This document shows positions 50,213 through 59,110 of a stretch of DNA of 64,000 nucleotides, piece by piece. How positions within the stretch are numbered: position 1 is the first letter of the stretch; each line of letters begins with the position of its first letter. The stretch comes from DATFRY01 sp035489015 (GTDB lineage: Bacteria; Myxococcota_A; Polyangia; Haliangiales; Haliangiaceae), in NCBI GenBank assembly GCA_035489015.1, contig DATHKR010000257.1, positions 1 to 64,000 on the forward strand, written 5' to 3'. The position numbers were made by a program, and so were the translations under genes. The notes under the pieces are model-generated. The model was not told where the DNA came from, did not search any database, and was given only the letters and a program-made list of their open reading frames with translations.

Positions 50213-51868
50213 TCAGGGCGTAGGCCGGCGCACCCAGGTGAGGTCGGTGGTCACGCCCTCGTCGTCGCGCGCGGTCGTGGCCCGGGGCGGCTCTGCCTCG
50301 CCGGCCCGCCCGGTCGACATCACGTTGTCCCACCCGCGCGAGCCGGCCGCGCGCACCAGCGCGGCGCCCACGTCCATCCGGGCGTACGCACCCGACAGGT
50401 CGTACATCCCGGACGCGGCCATCGCGCGCTTGAGCGCGGCGGCCAGCTCGCCGGCGTGGGCGTAGCGGCGGGCCGGATCCTTCTCGAGGCAGCGCAGCAC
50501 CACCTCCTCGATCGCGGGCGGCACGCCCGGGCGGCGCCGCGACGGCGGCACCGGCGGCTGGCTGAGGGTCGCGCGGATGGTCTGCCCGACGTCCGGGTAG
50601 TCGAACGGCGCCGTCCCGCACAGGAGGAAGTAGAGCACCGCGCCGATCCCGTACACGTCGGAGCTCGGGTGCGCGTCGCTGCCGCTGGCCACCTCGGGCG
50701 AGGCCCACTTCGGGGTGCCGACCGCCCAGCCGTCGGCGGTGAGCGCGGTCGAGCGCTCGCGCTGGGCCAGCTTGGCCAGCCCGAAGTCGAGCACCTTCAC
50801 GAACTCGCCCTCGCCGTCGAGCGTGATGACGAACAGGTTCTCCGGCTTGATGTCGCGGTGCACGATGCCGCGCGCGTGCGCCTCGGCCAGCGCCTTGGCC
50901 GCCTGGCGGACCAGCCGCGCCGCGCGCACCGGCTCGAGCGGCCCCTCGGTCGACACGATCGCGTGCAGGTCGCGCCCGGTCAGCAGCTCCATCGCGTAGT
51001 ACCAGAGCCCGTCCTCGGTGACGCCGTAGTCGAACACGCGCACGGTGTTGGGATGGGTGAGCTCGGCGGTGGCGCGCACCTCGCGCTCGAACCGGGCGAT
51101 CGCGCCGGCGTCGCCGCGCGTCTCCGGGCGCAGGATCTTGACCGCCACGTCGCGCTTGAGCGCGTGGTGATGGGCGGCCCACACCTCGCCCATGCCGCCG
51201 GCCCCGATCCGCTGGCGCAGGCGGTAGCGCCCGAGCGAGCGGGTCTCGAACACCTGGCGGCGCAGGGTCCAGGTCATGTGGCCGCCGGTCAGGGTGACCG
51301 CGGCGGCCGCGAACAGGAACATCTGGTTGAGCGCGAAGCCGGCCAGCGCGGTCGGGTCGCGGAACTGCGCGCCCATCGGACCGTCGAACATCGCCATCGC
51401 GACGAGGGTGGCCGGGTGGGTGATCGCGATGAGGCCGATGGGCACGATCGCCCGCTTCCAGGAGTCGGTCACCAGCGCGGCCCGGCCCATGAGGACCAGG
51501 ATCACGCCGAGCACCAGCGGGCTGACGATGCCGCCGAACTCGATGCAGGAGACCGAGACCAGCGCGGAGAGGATCGTGCAGGTGCCGGCGTCGGTCCAGC
51601 GCAGGAGCGCGGGCCCCGGCATGCGCCGGCCGTACATGACCACGACCGACAGGAGCAGCGGCAGGATGCCCATCGCGCGGAGGACCAGGTACAGCCACAG
51701 CCGGCCGGGATGGACGAACTCGACCACGAACCAGTCGACCAGGCCGAACGCCGGCCACGCGACCACGCCGACCGTGCACGCGCGGCGCAGGCGCAGAACC
51801 ATGGACGCGTGCTCGTCTCGCTCGATGCCGCCGCCGGAGCGGGCGAGCGATCGGTTCAGGTCATCCAC
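50213..51868 (-). CDS. Hanks-type Ser/Thr protein kinase with membrane N-terminus, 551 aa
   Basis: About six membrane helices (about 30-215) precede the kinase domain (about 230-500). The domain has GAGGMGEVWAA (P-loop), VAVKIL, the catalytic loop HRDIKPENLFVI, DFGLAKL and the APE-like WASPEVASGSD. This is the reverse order of the usual bacterial kinases, where the catalytic domain comes first. A low-complexity tail follows. GTG 51868 is used; ATG 51802 is an alternative and the frame is open further upstream without features. It may signal to the FHA-GGDEF or PP2C proteins in this window. Confidence 0.88.
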   Translation of the reverse strand: MDDLNRSLARSGGGIERDEHASMVLRLRRACTVGVVAWPAFGLVDWFVVEFVHPGRLWLYLVLRAMGILPLLLSVVVMYGRRMPGPALLRWTDAGTCTILSALVSVSCIEFGGIVSPLVLGVILVLMGRAALVTDSWKRAIVPIGLIAITHPATLVAMAMFDGPMGAQFRDPTALAGFALNQMFLFAAAAVTLTGGHMTWTLRRQVFETRSLGRYRLRQRIGAGGMGEVWAAHHHALKRDVAVKILRPETRGDAGAIARFEREVRATAELTHPNTVRVFDYGVTEDGLWYYAMELLTGRDLHAIVSTEGPLEPVRAARLVRQAAKALAEAHARGIVHRDIKPENLFVITLDGEGEFVKVLDFGLAKLAQRERSTALTADGWAVGTPKWASPEVASGSDAHPSSDVYGIGAVLYFLLCGTAPFDYPDVGQTIRATLSQPPVPPSRRRPGVPPAIEEVVLRCLEKDPARRYAHAGELAAALKRAMAASGMYDLSGAYARMDVGAALVRAAGSRGWDNVMSTGRAGEAEPPRATTARDDEGVTTDLTWVRRPTP

Positions 51869-52062
51869 AGTGGGAGAATGTCGTACAAGAATCGCGCCAG
51901 GGCAGGGCAGCGCGCTTTCGCTCGCTTGCCCGTCAGATCGCGGCGCGCCCTGCGGGCCAGTCACCGCGGCGGACAGTCGACCCGGGATGACGCGACCCCA
52001 CTGTCGCGCGATGACGCGGCGCGGCCAAGCGGCGAGGCACTGGGCGAGGTACCAGGCGAGTG

Positions 52063-52797
52063 CTAGGCGCCGACCGGCGGATCCAGGCCGAAGTCGCTCC
52101 ACACCACCGGCAGCGGATCGCGCGCCGGCCGACCCAGGAAGTAACCCTGCCCGTAGTGCGCGCCGGTCTCGAGCACCGCGACCATCTCCTCGCGCGTCTC
52201 GATCCCCTCGGCCACCACCTTGGCGCCGAGCTGCTTGCACAGCTCGACGATCGCGGTGACCAGCGTCTGCAGTCGGCCCCCGGATCGCAGCTGCGCGATG
52301 AGGTTGCGGTCGAGCTTGACCACCTCGGGCGCGAGGTCGGCGATGTACTTGAGGTTCGAGTGGCCGGCGCCGAGGTCGTCGACCGCGACCTTGATCCCCT
52401 TGGACCTGACCTCGCGCAGGACCGAGTGGCAGTAGCGGAAGTGGGTCAGCGGCACCGACTCGGTGATCTCGAGGTAGATGTCGTGGTCGTGGGAGGTGAT
52501 CGCGTCGTCGGGCCGGACCAGCCAGCCCTCGTCGAACTCGGCCGGGTGCAGGTTGAGGAACAGCGGGTGATCGGTGCAGCGGTTGACCGCCATGCGGCGG
52601 AGCGCGCGCCCGAGCTGGCCCATGAAGTGGTGCTCGACCGCCTGCTCGATGATGCTGAGCGCGGTCGGAAACTCGGGGAGGTCGGAGCGAACCAGCGACT
52701 CGAACCCGAACGTCACCCGCTTCTGTAGATCCACCACCGGCTGATAAGCGAGGTAGATGAGACCTCGCTCCAGCGCCTCTTCGACGGTCATCGTCAC
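52063..52797 (-). CDS. EAL-domain c-di-GMP phosphodiesterase, 244 aa
   Basis: A single EAL domain with its catalytic residues present: ESLVR (for EAL; Glu retained), LNLHP, LEITE, VDDLGAG, VKLDR, AEGIE and GQGYFLG. It should hydrolyse c-di-GMP to pGpG in the cytoplasm. No sensor domain is attached, so activity would be set by expression or partners. The stop is followed directly by the metallophosphoesterase gene's downstream neighbourhood; the start MTMTVEEALERGLIYLAYQ matches the usual beginning of the domain. Confidence 0.88.
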   Translation of the reverse strand: MTMTVEEALERGLIYLAYQPVVDLQKRVTFGFESLVRSDLPEFPTALSIIEQAVEHHFMGQLGRALRRMAVNRCTDHPLFLNLHPAEFDEGWLVRPDDAITSHDHDIYLEITESVPLTHFRYCHSVLREVRSKGIKVAVDDLGAGHSNLKYIADLAPEVVKLDRNLIAQLRSGGRLQTLVTAIVELCKQLGAKVVAEGIETREEMVAVLETGAHYGQGYFLGRPARDPLPVVWSDFGLDPPVGA

Positions 52798-52808
52798 GTC
52801 GCTGGGCC

Positions 52809-53657
52809 TCAGGCCTGGAGCGTACCGTGCGGCGCGGAGCGGAGCGAGTCGACGGCGCGCAGGGTGATGACGGCGACCTCGGCGCGCGTGCCTCGACCTG
52901 CCCGGACCCTCACCCCCGAGAAGCCGACCCCGGCGCTGACGTACAGCCAGGCGCCGCCGACCGGATACAGCCCGGCGCCGAAGTAGCGCTTGCCGGCGCT
53001 GCGAAACAGCCGCTCGGTGATGCCGCGGACGTTGATCTGCCCGCCGTGGGTGTGGCCGGAGAGCACCAGGTGGGCCCCCCGCGCGGCCAGCTCTCCCGCC
53101 TTCTCCGGGCAGTGGCAGAGCGCCAGCCGGGTGCCGCCGGGCGGCAGGCCGTCGAAGGCGGCCGCGACGTCGTCCTGGTGGGTCACCGGGTCATCGATGC
53201 CGATGACATGGAGCGGCGCTCCGGCCGCGTCGATGGTCAGGTGGCGGTTGCGCAGGACGTCGTAGCCGGCCGAGGCCAGCGCGCCGGCCACCTCGTCACC
53301 CGAGGCGTAGTAGTCGTGGTTGCCGAGCGTGCACACCACCCGGGGGGCCTCGAGCCCGGCCAGCTGGCGGCGGACCAGGCCGATCTCGTCGCGGCGGAAG
53401 TTGAGGTAGTCGCCGGTCATCGCCACGAGGTCGGCGCGGGCCCGGTTGGCCAGGGTGACCGCGACGCGGACGTGCTCCGCCCCGGTCATGCGACCGCAGT
53501 GCACGTCGGTCAGGTGCACGATGCGCAGCCCGTCATGGCGCGGATCGATCCCGTCGACGGCGACCTCGTGCTCGACCAGGTGAGGGAGCTCGGCGAGCCG
53601 GGATGGTTGCGGCCGCGGCAAGGAGTGGGAGTATGCGCGCGGGTCGAGAGACGTCAA
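52809..53657 (-). CDS. calcineurin-like metallophosphoesterase, 282 aa
   Basis: Dinuclear metallophosphoesterase motifs in order: HLTDVHCGR (DxH), MTGDYLNF (GDxx), LGNHDYYASG (GNHD), and LSGHTHGGQINVRG (GHxH). A hydrophilic N-terminus of about 40 residues precedes the core. Relatives include YkuE/phosphoesterase-like proteins that may act on membrane-linked or nucleotide substrates; the substrate is unknown. The frame is open to 53888, but that part is Arg-rich and overlaps the divergent lipoprotein gene. TTG 53657 is my best guess for the start; it is not certain. Confidence 0.82.
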   Translation of the reverse strand: MTSLDPRAYSHSLPRPQPSRLAELPHLVEHEVAVDGIDPRHDGLRIVHLTDVHCGRMTGAEHVRVAVTLANRARADLVAMTGDYLNFRRDEIGLVRRQLAGLEAPRVVCTLGNHDYYASGDEVAGALASAGYDVLRNRHLTIDAAGAPLHVIGIDDPVTHQDDVAAAFDGLPPGGTRLALCHCPEKAGELAARGAHLVLSGHTHGGQINVRGITERLFRSAGKRYFGAGLYPVGGAWLYVSAGVGFSGVRVRAGRGTRAEVAVITLRAVDSLRSAPHGTLQA

Positions 53658-53847
53658 ACGCCGCCGGACGCGCGCCCGGTCGCGCGCCGATCGTCCATGA
53701 TCTCGCTCACCGACGGGGCCACCCCGCAGCGGCGAGCGGTCCGCCACATCTCGAGAACCTACATGGCCGCCATGGCGGCGACCGGAGGCTCGGGGCCTTC
53801 GATCCGCTTCGCTGCGCCGGGTCGGGGCGAGACCGTAGTAGGCTCCA

Positions 53848-55242
53848 ATGATGACCGCGCGACGGCCCCCCCGCCGCACCCGGCCCATTCACCCCGCGCG
53901 ACGCGCTCCCGCGCGGGCTCGCGGCGGGCTGGTGCTCGTGCTCGCCGCGGCGTCCGCGCCCGGCTGCAGCTTCGACAGCGCCGCGCCCAGCGGCCAGCCC
54001 GGCGACGACCAGCCGGACGCCAGCTCGGTCGACACGCCCGACAGTGGCCCACCCGGGTGCGACGGACCGATCCAGACCCAGCTCCTGATCGGCGGCCAGT
54101 CGCCGTCCGGCGGCGGCGATCCGCTGGTGACCGTCTTGCTCGGCGAGAGCGTGGTGCTGAGCGCGGCCGGCTCGTGCACCGGCAGCGGCACGATCACCTA
54201 CCAGTGGGATCTCGACCCGGTGCTCGCCGACACCGCGGATCCGGCCAGCAACCTCGAGTCCTTCACCGTCTACCCGACCCTGCCCGGGGACTACTCGGTC
54301 ACCCTCACCGTCGGCGACGGCACCGATACCGACGAGCCGGTCACGGTGGTCGGCATCCGCGCGATCGGCTGGCAGCCGGTCGCCGACGGGCTGGACGTCC
54401 GCGACGTGGCGATCGGCGCCGGTCGGGTCTGGATCGCCTCCAACCTCGGCCCGCGCTTCGTCGATCTCGACGACGTCGGCGCCGGCGCCCAGGACGTCAA
54501 CGCGCTCGCCGCCGACGACGAGGAGGTGCCGAACGATCTCAGCGCGGTTCTCTTCGACCGCGACGCCAACCTGGTCTGGTTCGGCCGCCGCGGCCAGGAC
54601 AGCGCGGTCTGGCGGCTCGACGTCGCCGCGGTCCAGATCGATCGCGTCGCGTTCCCCACCGCCATCGGTCAGACGACGGTGCGCGACATCAGCGAGCAAG
54701 GCACCGGCGTGTCGGTCGCCACCGAGGAGGGGGTCACCGTCGCCCCCGACAACCTGGTCCTGGCCGATCCGGTCATCACCGGAGGCCTCTTCGCCGTCGG
54801 CGAGAACGTGGCAGGCGGCTGGGCCGGGGCCAACAACCTCATCCGCCTCAGCGACCAGCAGTCGTTCACCCCGTTCGGCGCCGGCGACAACAAGATCCGC
54901 GCGCTGGCCGGCGACGACGATCGCCTGTGGATCGGCGGCGATGACAAGGGCGTCGCCCGGTTCAACACCTCCGATCTCGCGACCGATCTGTTCGACGAGG
55001 ACGACGGGCTGCCCAGCAAGCGGGTGCGGTCGCTCGCCGTCGACTCCGCGCGCGACGTGTGGGCGGCGACCCAGGACGGAGCGGCGCGCTACAAGCGCGA
55101 CATCGGCGTGTGGGTGCCGATGGGCGAGGACGCCGGCCTCGGCAACGTGATCGATCTGGTCGCGGCGGCCGCGGCCGACGAGGGTGGCGATCCGGTGGTC
55201 GTGGTCGGCTCCAACATGGGGATCGCCATCCTCGGGCCGTGA
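53848..55242 (+). CDS. lipoprotein with PKD-like domain and propeller repeats, 464 aa
   Basis: A twin-arginine-like, very basic N-terminus (RRPPRRTRP) runs into VLVLAAASAPGCSFDS, a lipoprotein signal. An acidic/Pro-rich tether follows. Then come a PKD-like domain (about 95-170, with YQWDLDPV and GDYSVTLTVGDG) and propeller repeats of the two-component-regulator type, such as GRVWIASNLGP, LVWFGRR, DRLWIGGDDKG and RDVWAATQDG. It may monitor the surface or bind a glycan or protein. It starts at ATG 53848; the metallophosphoesterase is divergent. Confidence 0.75.
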   Translation: MMTARRPPRRTRPIHPARRAPARARGGLVLVLAAASAPGCSFDSAAPSGQPGDDQPDASSVDTPDSGPPGCDGPIQTQLLIGGQSPSGGGDPLVTVLLGESVVLSAAGSCTGSGTITYQWDLDPVLADTADPASNLESFTVYPTLPGDYSVTLTVGDGTDTDEPVTVVGIRAIGWQPVADGLDVRDVAIGAGRVWIASNLGPRFVDLDDVGAGAQDVNALAADDEEVPNDLSAVLFDRDANLVWFGRRGQDSAVWRLDVAAVQIDRVAFPTAIGQTTVRDISEQGTGVSVATEEGVTVAPDNLVLADPVITGGLFAVGENVAGGWAGANNLIRLSDQQSFTPFGAGDNKIRALAGDDDRLWIGGDDKGVARFNTSDLATDLFDEDDGLPSKRVRSLAVDSARDVWAATQDGAARYKRDIGVWVPMGEDAGLGNVIDLVAAAAADEGGDPVVVVGSNMGIAILGP

Positions 55243-55270
55243 AGGAGCCGTCGAGGGCTTGACCGGAGAA

Positions 55271-55293
55271 TGACCAGTTCCTAGAATTGGTCA
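55271..55293. promoter_or_regulatory. inverted repeat, probable TetR operator at its own gene
   Basis: TGACCA-N11-TGGTCA (23 bp, perfect 6-bp arms) ends 3 bp before the GTG of the TetR gene. A 23-bp site with the same arms lies before the next gene (55900-55922). The closeness to the start codon suggests that the site overlaps the promoter or that the mRNA is leaderless. Confidence 0.65.
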
Positions 55294-55296
55294 GCG

Positions 55297-55881
55297 GTGG
55301 AATCGAACAAGCGCGAGAGCATCCTGCAGGCCGCCGCCCAGGCGTTCTCGCGTCTCGGCTTCCGCAAGACGTCGATCGGCGACATCGCCCATGCCGCCGG
55401 CGTGGCCAAGGGCACCATCTACCTGGCCGCCAAGTCGAAGGAAGACCTGTTCTATCAGGCGGTCCTGCGCGATCTGCGCGACTGGCTGGCCAGCCTGGCC
55501 CGCCTCATCGACCCGCGCCGCCCGGCCGACGAGCTGCTCGAGGGGCTGGCGGTCGCCAGCGTCGAGTACTTCGAGAGCCACCCGCTGGTGCGCGACCTGT
55601 TCATCGGCGCCTGCTACGGCGATCTGCCCGGCTGGGAGGAGCGGCTGGACGACCTGCGCGAGCTGGGCAAGGCGCACGTGGTCGAGGTGCTGGCCGCCGG
55701 CGTGCGCCAGGGCCTGTTCCGCCGCGACCTCGAGCTCGAGGATACCGCGATGATCCTGCAGGACTTCATGCACGCCGTGTACGTGGTCCAGGCCCACTCG
55801 CGGAAGCTCGATGGCGCGGAGATCCGCAGGCGGATGAAGATCGGGCTGCGCCTGGTGGTGGACGGCCTGCGCGCGCGCTGA
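55297..55881 (+). CDS. TetR-family transcriptional regulator, 194 aa
   Basis: N-terminal TetR helix-turn-helix: ESILQAAAQAFSRLGFRKTS then IGDIAHAAGVAKGTIYLAAK. A C-terminal ligand-binding helical domain follows (about 60-190). No ligand can be inferred. GTG 55297 is used; no Shine-Dalgarno is visible because the operator occupies that space. Its stop is followed directly by T8. The same operator precedes the ferritin-like gene just downstream, so the two form one regulon, with the regulator also controlling itself. Confidence 0.88.
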   Translation: MESNKRESILQAAAQAFSRLGFRKTSIGDIAHAAGVAKGTIYLAAKSKEDLFYQAVLRDLRDWLASLARLIDPRRPADELLEGLAVASVEYFESHPLVRDLFIGACYGDLPGWEERLDDLRELGKAHVVEVLAAGVRQGLFRRDLELEDTAMILQDFMHAVYVVQAHSRKLDGAEIRRRMKIGLRLVVDGLRAR

Positions 55882-55899
55882 TTTTTTTTGCACGATCGG

Positions 55900-55922
55900 T
55901 GACCAAAAAACCAAAACGGTCA
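55900..55922. promoter_or_regulatory. second copy of the TetR operator, before the ferritin-like gene
   Basis: TGACCA-N11-CGGTCA (23 bp). It has the same length and nearly the same arms as the site at 55271-55293, within an A-rich spacer, 54 bp before the ATG at 55977. Repression of the ferritin-like gene by the adjacent TetR protein is expected. Confidence 0.6.
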
Positions 55923-55976
55923 TCTAGTCCCTACGTAACCGAGCTCTGTCACGATTGGTAGAAGGAGAGGTCCCCC

Positions 55977-56723
55977 ATGAATCCGTCCCTGCAGCAACTC
56001 AACCAGCTCCTCGGCCGTCACTTCCTGGACCGGCTGGTGGCGACACCGCGCGGCCGCGCCTGGATCCTGTGGCAGGCATCGGAGGCGGAGTCGGACGACG
56101 AGGGCCGCTTCTTCGACCTCCTGCTCGAGCGGGTCGACGACCCGGAGCTCCACCGGCTCATCCGGCGCCACCAGGCCGACGAGACCCGCCACGCCGCGCT
56201 CTACGCGGAGTGCGCCGAGCGAGCCGGCGCGCCGCGCCCGATCATCCCACCCGAGATGAAGCTGCTCGACCGTGTCGACCGCGCGCTGGGCGGCTTCTTC
56301 GACGGCTTCCAGGCCGACCGGCGCAGCGTGATGGAGGCCTACCTCCTCCTGCAGGTGCTCGAGGAGCGGGCGGTCACCCAGTTCGCCATGCTGGAGCGCG
56401 CCTTCCGCTCGCGCGACCCGCGCACCGCCGACGTCATCCAGCAGGTGTCCGAGGACGAGGAGCGCCACCTCAAGTACTGCCGGGCGATCTCCCGCCGCTA
56501 CGCGCCCGACGAGGCGACCCACGCCGCCGAGCTGCACCGGTTCCGCGACGTGGAGAGCCGCGCGTTCGCCGAGCACAGCCGGGCCAACATGCGTCACGCT
56601 CTCGACAACGGGCTGCTCGCCGGGCCGCGGGTCGAGGCACTCCTCTGGCGCGGCCTGCTCGCCCTCGGCGAGCGCCGCCAGCCCGCCATCCGGACCCGGT
56701 TCTGGGGGCAGGCGGCAGCCTGA
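55977..56723 (+). CDS. ferritin-like di-iron protein, 248 aa
   Basis: A four-helix bundle with two ExxH-type motifs, ADETRHAALYAEC (about 65-77) and SEDEERHLKYCRA (about 159-171). Glu residues come from LLLQVLEERAVTQFAMLERA between them. This pattern resembles the ferritin-like/MiaE-rubrerythrin superfamily; a di-iron oxygenase or oxidase is likely but the substrate is unclear. A strong ribosome site GAAGGAGAGG precedes ATG 55977. It is linked to the TetR gene by a matched operator. The next gene begins 4 bp later. Confidence 0.78.
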   Translation: MNPSLQQLNQLLGRHFLDRLVATPRGRAWILWQASEAESDDEGRFFDLLLERVDDPELHRLIRRHQADETRHAALYAECAERAGAPRPIIPPEMKLLDRVDRALGGFFDGFQADRRSVMEAYLLLQVLEERAVTQFAMLERAFRSRDPRTADVIQQVSEDEERHLKYCRAISRRYAPDEATHAAELHRFRDVESRAFAEHSRANMRHALDNGLLAGPRVEALLWRGLLALGERRQPAIRTRFWGQAAA

Positions 56724-56727
56724 GCGC

Positions 56728-58206
56728 ATGCTACGGTCGCCTCACTTGGACGACCGCGAACAAGAGCCGCTCGGCCTTGCCCGCACGCTGGCCGCCGCCA
56801 CGCCCGACCCGGCCGCCACCGCGACCGACGCCGGTGCCTCGATGCGGCGGCCGGCGAAGCCGCCGGTGGCGGCCGAGGTCGACCCGCTGGTCGGGCGCCG
56901 CCTGGCTCACTTCCTCATCCAGAGCAAGGTGGGGCAGGGCGGGATGGGCCAGGTCTATCTCGCCACCGATCTCGCGCTCGACCGCCCGGTCGCGCTCAAG
57001 GTCCTGGCCGGCGAGATCGCCAGCCGGCCCGGCCTGCGCGAGCGCTTCTACCGCGAGGCGCGCGCCCAGGCCCGCATCAAGCACCCGAACGTGGGCCACA
57101 TCTATTACATCGGCGAGGAGGAGGGGCAGCTCTTCTTCGCCATGGAGTTCATCGACGGTGAGTCGGTGCAGCACCAGCTCGACCGCGACGGCAAGGTCGA
57201 GCCCGAGCAGGCCCTCGAGATCTGCCGCATGGCCGCGCTCGGCCTGCGCGAGGGGCAGCGGCTCGGCTTCGCCCACCGCGACGTGAAGCCGTCGAACCTC
57301 ATGATCGACCGGCACGGCGTCCTGCGCGTCCTCGACTTCGGCCTGGTCAAGGACATCGGGCCGTCGGCCGAGGCCGGCCTCGACCTCGCCCTCAGCCAGG
57401 ACAGCGCCGTCCTCGGCACCCCGCTCTACCTCTCGCCCGAGCAGGCCCGCGGCGAGCCGATCGACTTCCGCTCCGACATCTACTCCCTCGGCGTCACCCT
57501 GCACCAGCTCGTCTCGGGCCGCCCGCCGTTCGAGGGGGAGACCCCGATCGCGATCATCTCGCGCCACGTCGCCGACACCCGCCCGCGCCTCGAGCTCTAC
57601 GGCCGCCACAAGCGCCTGCGAGCCGGCCTCGACACCCTGTGCGACCGGATGATGGCCAAGCGCCCCCAGGACCGCTTCGCCAGCTACGACGACCTCCTCG
57701 CCGCGATCGAGCGCCTGAGCGCCGCGCACAGCCCACCCGCCGGCTTCTGGGTGAGGGCCTTCGCGATCCTCTTCGATCTGCTGGCGGTCGGGCTGCTCCT
57801 CATCCCGGTCGGCATGCTGGTCGACGATGTCGACGGAAACCTCTTCCTCCTCCTCGTCGCGATGCCCTACAGCATCCTGCCCACGGCGAAGTGGGGAAAG
57901 ACGCTCGGCAAGAAGGTCCTCCAGATCGAGGTGACCCCCTCGGACCGGGCCGGCCCGCCGGGCCTCCGCCAGGCCACCCTGCGTTACCTGGCCCAGGCCG
58001 GCGCCAGCTACCTCCTCGTCGGAGCCGGCGACTTCATCAACGCCACCATCAGCACCGACGGAATCCCCGGCACCATCGCGGTCTGCCTGATCGTCCTCGG
58101 CTTCGCGGTCCCGTTCCTGCTCGGAATCGCCGCGGCCTTTGCCCCCGGCAAGAAGGCGCTCTGGGACCGCGCCGCCCACACGCAGGTCCGCTACCAGCTG
58201 CGGTAG
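56728..58206 (+). CDS. Hanks-type Ser/Thr protein kinase with C-terminal RDD membrane domain, 492 aa
   Basis: The kinase domain (about 55-335) has QGGMGQVYLATDLA, VALKVLAGE, catalytic loop HRDVKPSNLMID, DFGLVKD, and TPLYLSPEQARGE. The C-terminal RDD domain (about 340-490) has FWVRAFAILFDLLAVGLLLI and GKTLGKKVLQIEV. RDD domains are membrane proteins of unknown or transport-like function; fusion to a kinase places the catalytic domain at the membrane. ATG 56728 lies 4 bp after the ferritin-like stop. Confidence 0.92.
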   Translation: MLRSPHLDDREQEPLGLARTLAAATPDPAATATDAGASMRRPAKPPVAAEVDPLVGRRLAHFLIQSKVGQGGMGQVYLATDLALDRPVALKVLAGEIASRPGLRERFYREARAQARIKHPNVGHIYYIGEEEGQLFFAMEFIDGESVQHQLDRDGKVEPEQALEICRMAALGLREGQRLGFAHRDVKPSNLMIDRHGVLRVLDFGLVKDIGPSAEAGLDLALSQDSAVLGTPLYLSPEQARGEPIDFRSDIYSLGVTLHQLVSGRPPFEGETPIAIISRHVADTRPRLELYGRHKRLRAGLDTLCDRMMAKRPQDRFASYDDLLAAIERLSAAHSPPAGFWVRAFAILFDLLAVGLLLIPVGMLVDDVDGNLFLLLVAMPYSILPTAKWGKTLGKKVLQIEVTPSDRAGPPGLRQATLRYLAQAGASYLLVGAGDFINATISTDGIPGTIAVCLIVLGFAVPFLLGIAAAFAPGKKALWDRAAHTQVRYQLR

Positions 58207-58228
58207 AGACGGCTCGTCCGCGGCGCGG

Positions 58229-59092
58229 TCAGCCGGCGGTCTCGATCTCGCGCTGGAGCTCTCGCGCGGTGCGCGTCGACCCGTCGGGGCTCCAGCCGGG
58301 CGCGCCCAGCACGTAGCCGACCCGGTCGCGCAGGGTCCGCGCCCGCGCGGCGTCGCGGGCGATCGCCGCGAACTCGTGGAAGGCGATCTTGAGCGGGTGG
58401 TGGGTCTCGAGGTTCTTGGTCAGCCCGTAGTCGACCGCGGCGCGCTCCGGCTCGAAGGTCCCGAACAGGCGGTCCCAGATGATGAAGACGCCGGCGTAGT
58501 TCCTGTCCAGGTACTCCACGTTGCGGCCGTGGTGGACCCGGTGGTGCGACGGCGTGTTCATGATCCACTCGAGCGGGCCGAGCCGCTTCACGTGCTCGGT
58601 GTGGAGCCAGAACTGGTAGACGAGGCTGAGCGCCTGGGCGGTCAGGATCTGGAGCGGCGCGAAGCCCAGGAGCGGCAGCGGGGCCCAGAAGATCGGGCCG
58701 GTGATCGGCGTGGTCCACGACTGGCGCAGCGCCGTGGACAGGTTGAAGTGGCGGCTGGAGTGGTGGTTGACGTGGGCCGCCCAGAAGAAGCGCACCTCGT
58801 GGTGGGCCCGGTGGAACCAGTAGTAACAGAAGTCCTCGGCCGGGATGAGGAGCAGCCAGACCCACCAGGCGTTGCCGAGGTCGAAGAGGGCAAAGCGGCT
58901 CAGCCAGACGGTGAAGCCGAACGTGGTGGCCTTGAGGAGGGCGTGGACCACCACGTTGCCGATCCCCATGGCGAGGCTGGCCAGGGTGTCGCGGCGCTCG
59001 TAGCCGCGGCCGCCGGCGGCGCGGCGGAGCAGCATCTCGCCGAACATCAGGGCCAGGAAGACTGGCACCGAGTACGCGATGAGGATCGACAC
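58229..59092 (-). CDS. fatty acid hydroxylase / sterol desaturase family membrane protein, 287 aa
   Basis: Integral membrane di-iron enzyme family. The His boxes are HRAHHEV (about 94-100), HVNHHSSRHF (about 107-116) and HRVHHGRN (about 187-194), among several membrane helices such as AYSVPVFLALMFGEML and WVWLLLIPAEDFCYYWF. It probably hydroxylates or desaturates a lipid. Some myxobacteria make sterols, but this family is broad. It is convergent with the RDD-kinase gene and divergent from the small AdoMetDC-like gene. Confidence 0.88.
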   Translation of the reverse strand: MSILIAYSVPVFLALMFGEMLLRRAAGGRGYERRDTLASLAMGIGNVVVHALLKATTFGFTVWLSRFALFDLGNAWWVWLLLIPAEDFCYYWFHRAHHEVRFFWAAHVNHHSSRHFNLSTALRQSWTTPITGPIFWAPLPLLGFAPLQILTAQALSLVYQFWLHTEHVKRLGPLEWIMNTPSHHRVHHGRNVEYLDRNYAGVFIIWDRLFGTFEPERAAVDYGLTKNLETHHPLKIAFHEFAAIARDAARARTLRDRVGYVLGAPGWSPDGSTRTARELQREIETAG

Positions 59093-59110
59093 GAGAGCAG
59101 AATATCACCC

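Noticed and set aside
55882..55889. T8 tract after the TetR stop as an intrinsic terminator
   Set aside because: The preceding GCGCGCGC cannot form a stable stem with a proper loop, so a hairpin is not supported; the tract may simply be a promoter-side A/T region.
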